A stretch of DNA of 11,024 nt from Bacteroidales bacterium (GTDB taxonomy: Bacteria; Bacteroidota; Bacteroidia; Bacteroidales; JAOZQN01): contig JAOZTW010000106.1 in NCBI GenBank assembly GCA_029938985.1, positions 1 through 11,024 on the forward strand, read 5' to 3'. The position numbers and the translations under genes are program-made. Positions 6,354 to 11,024 of the stretch are shown piece by piece. The notes beneath the pieces were generated by a model. It searched no databases and was not told where the DNA came from. It was given only the letters and a program-made list of their open reading frames with translations. The stretch's first letter is position 1. Each line of letters opens with the position of its first letter.

Positions 6354-6361
6354 CAAATATA
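6354..6361 (-). promoter_or_regulatory. -7 box of the acyltransferase gene
   Basis: TATATTTG on the minus strand is a perfect match to the Bacteroidota -7 consensus TAnnTTTG and is followed by CAAAATA. The implied start of transcription is about 15 bases before the ATG at 6332. No TTTG is seen at the -33 position. The box decides the translation start, because the alternative TTG codon (6356-6354) is part of it. Confidence 0.55.
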
Positions 6362-6828
6362 AAAATTCAATTCATTAATCATTAAATTTTAATAACTAAA
6401 TGTAGAATTTTAATAAATAAATATTAATAAATCCTTATTTTACAAATGATTAAAAAAAATAATTATACTTATTTTCTTTAATTTATGATTTTTAAAAAAA
6501 AAATATTAATTTTGGGCTAAAATTTGGATAAGATAATTTGAATTATTCATGAAATAAATATGAACAAAATATATTCATTTGAATTAAATCGTTACATTAA
6601 ATAACATTTCTAAAATACTCATTTTCTTTATAAATACAAAATTAATAACTCCTTATAAAAAATTATGAAATTAAAATTCTTAAAATACGAATTAACTGCT
6701 GTAAATGTGCACTTTAAGAGTTTGTAAATAAATTAAAAAAGTTTTTTCATGATGTTTTGGATTATAAAATATAGAGTCCTAATTTTATTTGTGTAGCCAA
6801 TTTATTCACTATTAATTAACCTAATTAT
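6362..6828. other. AT-rich intergenic region between divergent genes
   Basis: About 470 bases lie between the divergently transcribed acyltransferase and receptor genes. The sequence is extremely A/T-rich with many short A and T runs. I see no ORF of note, no RNA gene, and no repeat shared with the rest of the window. It must hold the receptor gene's promoter; ATTTTATTTG near 6785 is a weak -7-like candidate (one mismatch, no matching -33), which I do not call separately. Confidence 0.6.
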
Positions 6829-9114
6829 ATGAAAATTAAATTACAAACTAAATTATTAATATCAATACTTTCAGCCACAATTTTTGTATATCTTGTTGCT
6901 TTTGGTTTAATAATATACAATATAAATATAAATACAACAAATAATGCAGTAAATCAAACTGATTATCTGTCGTTACAATCTGCAAAATATTTTGAAGAGA
7001 TTTTAAATAAAGATGTTGCAATACTAAGAACTCTAAAAAACACTTTTTCTGGTTTTAATAAATTGCCAGAACACCGAAGGTTGCAACTTCAAGACGAAAT
7101 ATTGAGAAACATAATGAATGAAACAACTCAATTTTCTTCATTAGCTTTAAACTGGGAAATTTATGCTATTGACACTGGATATCATAAACCTTATGGCAGG
7201 TTTCGTTATCTATATTATTGGCTTGATGGTAGATTGGTTTCAAAAATAGACACATTAGATATTAATGGAGGTAAAATTAATAGTTTGTACGAAAATATTA
7301 AAATTGGGAAAAAAGAAGTTATAACAAAAGTATATTATGATAGATATACCGAAAGTGCGGAAGATATATTAATGTCAAGTATCGCTGTTCCAATCATTAA
7401 CAATGATAGATATGAGGGATTAATGACATGTGATATTACTCTAAGTCGATTTAATCAAATGATTTCGGAAATAAAACCTCTTAAAGCAACTAAAACATTT
7501 TTAATTACCAATGAAGGTAATTTTGTTACTTTTTTTAATGAACAATTTATCACTAAATCTGTTACAAAATATTATAAAAAAGAAGATGAAAAATATAATA
7601 TCCTTGAAAATGTAAAAAAAGGAAAACCAATTTCATTTTTCACCACAGACTCCTTAAACAGAGAACATTATGTTACTTTTAAACCTATTGATATTGGAGG
7701 GTTTAACACCCCTTGGTCGTTTTGTATTTCAATTCCACTTGATATTATTAAACAACAAGCCAATAGACTTATGTGGATTTCTGTAATTGTTGGTTTTATT
7801 GGTTTAATTTTTATTTCTTTTGTTATTTGGATAATAGCAAGAAATATAACGAAACCTTTATTTAATACTTCGCAAATAATTAAAGAATTATCTGAAGGAA
7901 ACATATCTAATACTCTAAAAGTGAGTGATTTATCAAAAGATGAAATTGGAGAAATAGGTAGTTCGCTTAACTTGTTGATTGATGGTTTAATACAAACTGC
8001 TAATTTTGCCAAAAGTATTGGTACAGGAAATTTGAATGCCAAATTTGAAATCCTAAGTAAAAAAGATGTTCTTGGTAATTCGCTTTTAGAAATGCGTAAG
8101 AGCTTAAAAATAGCACAAATTGAAAATAAAAAAAGGAAGAAAGAAGAAGATATCCAAACATGGATTACACAAGGTGAAACAAATTTTGCAACAATTTTGA
8201 GAGAACATAATCAGGACTTAAATGAACTTTCGTACCAAATTATTAGTAATCTTGTAAAATATTCAGAAGCTAATCAAGGTGGATTATTTATTATTAACGA
8301 CAATGATAAGGAAAATCAATACATTGAACTTGTTGCAAGTTACGCTTATGATAGAAGAAAAATTCTCACAAAAAAAATCCAAATGGGAGTAGGTTTGATT
8401 GGCAGAGCAATACAGGAGTCGGAGACTATATATATGACCGATGTACCAAACAATTATGTAAACATTACATCGGGACTTGGAGAGCGAAACCCCAAGAGTT
8501 TACTTATTGTTCCGCTAAAATTTAACGAAGTTATTTATGCAGTTGTTGAGTTAGCATCTTTTTCTGATTTTAAACCTTACATAAGAAGATTTATTGAAAA
8601 AATAGGAGTAAGTATTGCATCAACAATTGGTACAGTAAAAATTACTGTACAAACCTCCACCTTAGTTAAAGAATTAACTAAACAGTCACAAGAACTTGCG
8701 GCACAGGAAGAAGAGATGAGACAAAACATGGAAGAAATGCAAGCAACACAAGAAGAAACAACGAAAAAAATATTTGAATTAGAAAATTTTGTAAATGCAA
8801 TAAATATAGTTTCTCTCGTAGCAGAATTTAACTTAGATGGCAAATTAATAAGTATAAACGACAACTATGTCAATTTATTAGGTATTTCAAGGAGTGAATT
8901 AATTGGTAAGTTTCAAGGTAGTTATTCTGTTAGTAAAGAACGCATAAAAAACCATTTTGAAATTTGGGAGAAAATTAAAAATGGTGAGGTTATCAAATTA
9001 ATTCAAGAAATACAAATTGAAGAAAAAATAATCAAAATAAATGAGGTTTATTCTCCTGTTTATGACGAATTTGGAGAGATTATTAAAATACTAAATATTT
9101 CTATTCAAATATAA
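6829..9114 (+). CDS. Membrane receptor: dCache-HAMP-GAF-coiled coil-PAS, no output domain
   Basis: A 761-residue signalling protein. Domains in order: transmembrane helix 1 at about 8-30; an extracytoplasmic sensor of about 280 residues (31-311) with double-cache features; transmembrane helix 2 (313-336); a HAMP domain starting NITKPL (339-390). A second HAMP-like segment (391-430) reads IGTGNLNAKF...KKDVLGNSLLEM, and a GAF domain follows at about 450-605 (GVGLIGRAIQE, SLLIVPLKF). Next come a long coiled coil (610-650) with AAQEEEMRQNMEEMQATQEE and a C-terminal PAS domain (652-760) that ends on its last strand. No histidine kinase, GGDEF or classical chemoreceptor tip follows. This architecture recurs in Bacteroidota. 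The Glu/Gln-rich coil resembles a chemoreceptor methylation helix, but that is only a resemblance. It probably binds a small molecule outside the cell and relays it through an unknown partner. It is monocistronic and converges on the LemA gene. Confidence 0.9.
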   Translation: MKIKLQTKLLISILSATIFVYLVAFGLIIYNININTTNNAVNQTDYLSLQSAKYFEEILNKDVAILRTLKNTFSGFNKLPEHRRLQLQDEILRNIMNETTQFSSLALNWEIYAIDTGYHKPYGRFRYLYYWLDGRLVSKIDTLDINGGKINSLYENIKIGKKEVITKVYYDRYTESAEDILMSSIAVPIINNDRYEGLMTCDITLSRFNQMISEIKPLKATKTFLITNEGNFVTFFNEQFITKSVTKYYKKEDEKYNILENVKKGKPISFFTTDSLNREHYVTFKPIDIGGFNTPWSFCISIPLDIIKQQANRLMWISVIVGFIGLIFISFVIWIIARNITKPLFNTSQIIKELSEGNISNTLKVSDLSKDEIGEIGSSLNLLIDGLIQTANFAKSIGTGNLNAKFEILSKKDVLGNSLLEMRKSLKIAQIENKKRKKEEDIQTWITQGETNFATILREHNQDLNELSYQIISNLVKYSEANQGGLFIINDNDKENQYIELVASYAYDRRKILTKKIQMGVGLIGRAIQESETIYMTDVPNNYVNITSGLGERNPKSLLIVPLKFNEVIYAVVELASFSDFKPYIRRFIEKIGVSIASTIGTVKITVQTSTLVKELTKQSQELAAQEEEMRQNMEEMQATQEETTKKIFELENFVNAINIVSLVAEFNLDGKLISINDNYVNLLGISRSELIGKFQGSYSVSKERIKNHFEIWEKIKNGEVIKLIQEIQIEEKIIKINEVYSPVYDEFGEIIKILNISIQI

Positions 9115-9119
9115 AGAAT

Positions 9120-9145
9120 TAAGAATTAGGAATTCCTAATTCTTA
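9120..9145. terminator. 26-bp perfect palindrome between convergent receptor and LemA genes
   Basis: TAAGAATTAGGAA followed by its exact reverse complement forms a perfect palindrome with no spacer. It starts 6 bases after the receptor stop codon and covers the LemA stop codon (TAG at 9138-9136) and its last two codons. The stem is A/T-rich and the T tracts on either side are short, so it would be a weak but bidirectional terminator. It may also be a dispersed repeat, since a related sequence covers the stop codon of the acyltransferase gene near 5131-5148. Confidence 0.5.
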
Positions 9146-10137
9146 TTTCCTGTTTGTTGAAAATAACCTTTATCATCAAAACCAAACAAGCTCTGAGGAA
9201 ATTTTTTAATATAACTATTATAAACCTTCACTTGTTCATTAAACCTTCTTCGTTCAACCGAAATTCTGTTTTCTGTTCCTTCTATTTGAGCTTGCAAATC
9301 TCTATAACCCTTAACTGCCTGTAATTCTGGGTAGTCTTTACTTTGAGTTAAAAATAACTTTAGAGCAACCGACAATTCATCTTGTTTGTTTTGAAAATCT
9401 TTTATTTGTTCATCTGTTAGTTGTGAAGCATCTATATTTAAAGCATTTGCATTATTTCTTGCTTCTACTACCATAGACAAAGTTTTTTTTTCGTAATTTG
9501 CCGCAGCTTCAACTGTTTCAATTAGTTGCGGAATTAAATCAGCACGTCTTTGATAAACATTTTCAACCTGTGCCCATTTTGAAGCAACATCTTCGTTCAT
9601 GCCTACAGCTTTGTTGTTTATTGAAACATAGGAAGATAATATAATGATAAAAAATAAAACTATCGCACCAACTGCTCCTATTAGAATAGTTTTATTCCTT
9701 TTTGTATTTTTCTTTTTTGATTGTTTAGACGAATTTTTAATTTTTGATAATAACTGAATAGCAGGGGAATAACCTGCTTTTAATTTTAAAGATTTATCTG
9801 CAAATTTTTGAGCATTTCCTAGTGCGTAAAAATCGTCCTCAGCTTTCCATTTGTCAAAATGTGCCAATGCTAAACTAAAATTATTTTCAGCAGAAAAAGG
9901 ATTTAGATTTATAGCCTGTTCAAACTCAGTTATAGCATAATCCCAATTCTTGGCATACAAATGTTCCCTCCCATTTTTAACATGATTTTGTAATTGGATT
10001 TGCGAATTATTCCACTCACTTTCCGACAAACCAGTTTCTAATGCAATCTGTTTGAGTTGTTCTGGCGTATAGTTTAATTCTTTATCCGAATATTGTAATT
10101 CATACATTTTTTGTACAAAAGTATCTAAATTATTCAT
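9136..10137 (-). CDS. lemA: LemA family protein with N-terminal TPR-like extension
   Basis: 333 residues, against roughly 180-200 for ordinary LemA proteins. Residues 1-145 are a soluble helical region: YTPEQLKQIALETGLSESEW, then a TPR-like repeat (GREHLYAKNWDYAITEFEQA, LNPFSAENNFSLALAHF) and a partial second repeat (AQKFADKSLKLKAGYSPAIQLL). A basic linker (KQSKKKNTKRNK) precedes one transmembrane helix (150-172). The LemA domain (about 173-320) has the classic blocks NKAVGMNEDVASKWAQVENV, YQRRADLIPQLIETVE, DYPELQAVKGY and ENRISVERRRFNEQVKVYNS. The positive-inside rule puts the TPR part in the cytoplasm and the LemA coiled coil outside the membrane. LemA function is not well defined; it is commonly encoded with TPM proteins, and such a gene lies 76 bases upstream on the same strand, probably co-transcribed. 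Confidence 0.93.
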   Translation of the reverse strand: MNNLDTFVQKMYELQYSDKELNYTPEQLKQIALETGLSESEWNNSQIQLQNHVKNGREHLYAKNWDYAITEFEQAINLNPFSAENNFSLALAHFDKWKAEDDFYALGNAQKFADKSLKLKAGYSPAIQLLSKIKNSSKQSKKKNTKRNKTILIGAVGAIVLFFIIILSSYVSINNKAVGMNEDVASKWAQVENVYQRRADLIPQLIETVEAAANYEKKTLSMVVEARNNANALNIDASQLTDEQIKDFQNKQDELSVALKLFLTQSKDYPELQAVKGYRDLQAQIEGTENRISVERRRFNEQVKVYNSYIKKFPQSLFGFDDKGYFQQTGNKN

Positions 10138-10213
10138 TTTATATAGATTATGGTGTTTAGTGAAAAAGAAAAAATAATTTACAATTTAATCTTGTTTTTT
10201 GGAAATCAATTTT

Positions 10214-10861
10214 TCAATTAATTCTTATTTCATTGGTTAGTTCATTTTTATTATCCAAACTATTAACAAAACCCGAATCTACTAACAATTTGCCACATTC
10301 TTCTATTGCAGCAACTATTCCGTCGGTGGTTTTATTATTTTTTATTCCATCAATAATAATTTGAACTACATTATTCCAAGCCGTCTGTTCAACTTTACTA
10401 TTTATTCCACTATCTGCCATAACCTCCACGTTATGTTCAAATTCGCTTATAAAAATTAAAATTCCAGTTCTGTCTTTTGTATTAAAAACCTCTTCTGTTA
10501 TAAAAGCTTCTGTGGCTCTTTTAAGAACCATTTGGGTTTCTCTTTTTTCTGAAATTATTGCTCTTTTTAAAAAAGGAACAAATTGAACTGAAAGAAACGT
10601 AAATAACATAAATGCTACTATTATCAAGCCATATGTCAGCATGTTAAATTCAAAGGGTAATAGCCATAATTGGGATAAAATATTTAGAAAAATAATTGCT
10701 ACTACACCAGATATTGAGGCTGCAATATAAGAAGCTTCATAATAATTATCACTTTTTTTAACAAAATAAGTAACTATTTCTCCCGAAGTAGTATCTTCTA
10801 CTTTTTTGACCGTGTTTTTAATTCGTTTTTTTTCTTCTTCCGAAAAATTTATTTTTGACAT
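10214..10861 (-). CDS. TPM-domain membrane protein
   Basis: A 215-residue protein of the TPM (TPM_phosphatase/YgcG-related) family. The N-terminal half of the domain (FSEEEKKRIKNTVKKVEDTTSGEIVTYFVKKSDNY split across 6-40) is followed by two transmembrane helices (about 45-67 and 72-95). The second half of the domain comes next: AFITEEVFNTKDRTGILIFIS, then FEHNVEVMADSGINSKV (141-157) and DGIVAAIEECGKLL (180-193). This is the short TPM form without a signal peptide, in which the membrane hairpin interrupts the domain. It is the upstream partner of the LemA gene, and LemA-TPM pairs are widespread in bacteria with a suspected role in membrane or envelope maintenance. No biochemical activity can be assigned from the sequence. 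A second, signal-peptide-bearing TPM gene often found in such loci is not within the window. Start ATG at 10861. Confidence 0.85.
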   Translation of the reverse strand: MSKINFSEEEKKRIKNTVKKVEDTTSGEIVTYFVKKSDNYYEASYIAASISGVVAIIFLNILSQLWLLPFEFNMLTYGLIIVAFMLFTFLSVQFVPFLKRAIISEKRETQMVLKRATEAFITEEVFNTKDRTGILIFISEFEHNVEVMADSGINSKVEQTAWNNVVQIIIDGIKNNKTTDGIVAAIEECGKLLVDSGFVNSLDNKNELTNEIRIN

Positions 10862-11024
10862 TATTTTGATTTATAGGTTCTAAGTGAAATTAAAATAATA
10901 AGTAGCTCAAAGACACACCGTTTTTTGTTTTTAAATAATTTAATAATCTACGAATAGCGAGCTATTTAATGAAAAGTCGGGAAAACTTTTTATCATAACA
11001 TTAAAGCATTGATTACTTGCTTTT

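Noticed and set aside
6333..6356. Upstream TTG start for the acyltransferase (eight extra residues)
   Set aside because: The TTG is part of the TATATTTG -7 box, so it would not be in the transcript; the ATG at 6332 is well placed.
10953..10966. Inverted repeat AATAGC-GA-GCTATT upstream of the TPM gene
   Set aside because: Only six bases per arm, about 90 bases from the start codon and with no recognisable promoter beside it; easily due to chance in AT-rich DNA.

Overview
The window looks like a chromosomal stretch of a low-GC member of the Bacteroidota. The evidence is the AT-rich, A-rich coding style with no clear Shine-Dalgarno sites, promoter -7 boxes of the TAnnTTTG type (before the acyltransferase and DUF6471 genes), and family content typical of that phylum: an AAA-ATPase_like/PD-(D/E)XK protein, a dCache-HAMP-GAF-PAS receptor with a QEEEMRQNMEE-type coil, and a LemA/TPM pair. 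No rRNA, tRNA, CRISPR array, transposase or integrase was seen.

Layout. (1) 2-1726, + strand: the 3' part of an AAA-ATPase_like gene with a C-terminal PD-(D/E)XK nuclease domain; its 5' end lies outside the window. (2) 1728-5107: a restriction-modification (R-M) island. In the middle is an NgoBV-like restriction endonuclease gene (+, 2196-2879) converging on a cytosine-C5 DNA methyltransferase gene (-, 2906-4237). The methyltransferase overlaps a small DUF6471 gene (-, 4227-4523) that is probably the first gene of its operon. Upstream of the DUF6471 gene is a cluster of TTTGCA palindromes overlapping a Bacteroidota-type promoter. The island is bracketed on both sides by repeats: an outer inverted pair of about 115 bp (1746-1861 and 4974-5090) and an inner direct pair of hairpin-forming elements of about 115-138 bp (1895-2032 and 4764-4878). 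(3) 5142-6332, - strand: a PlsC-type acyltransferase. (4) 6362-6828: AT-rich, no gene seen. (5) 6829-9114, + strand: a large two-pass membrane receptor with cache, HAMP, GAF and PAS domains but no recognisable output domain. (6) 9136-10861, - strand: a TPM-domain membrane protein followed by a LemA protein with an unusual N-terminal TPR extension, converging on the receptor gene over a 26-bp perfect palindrome.

How the genes work together. The R-M genes should form one self-protecting unit: the methyltransferase marks and the endonuclease cuts the same site, likely GGNNCC if the NgoBV assignment holds, and the DUF6471 protein is a good candidate for its regulator. The nested repeats suggest that the unit arrived, or could leave, by recombination between dispersed repeats. 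The AAA-ATPase/PD-(D/E)XK gene next door may be another accessory function, but nothing ties it mechanistically to the R-M genes. LemA and TPM proteins are commonly neighbours and both act at the membrane. The acyltransferase and receptor look like ordinary chromosomal genes. The most notable points are the repeat-bracketed R-M cassette with its putative operator, and the TPR-LemA fusion.
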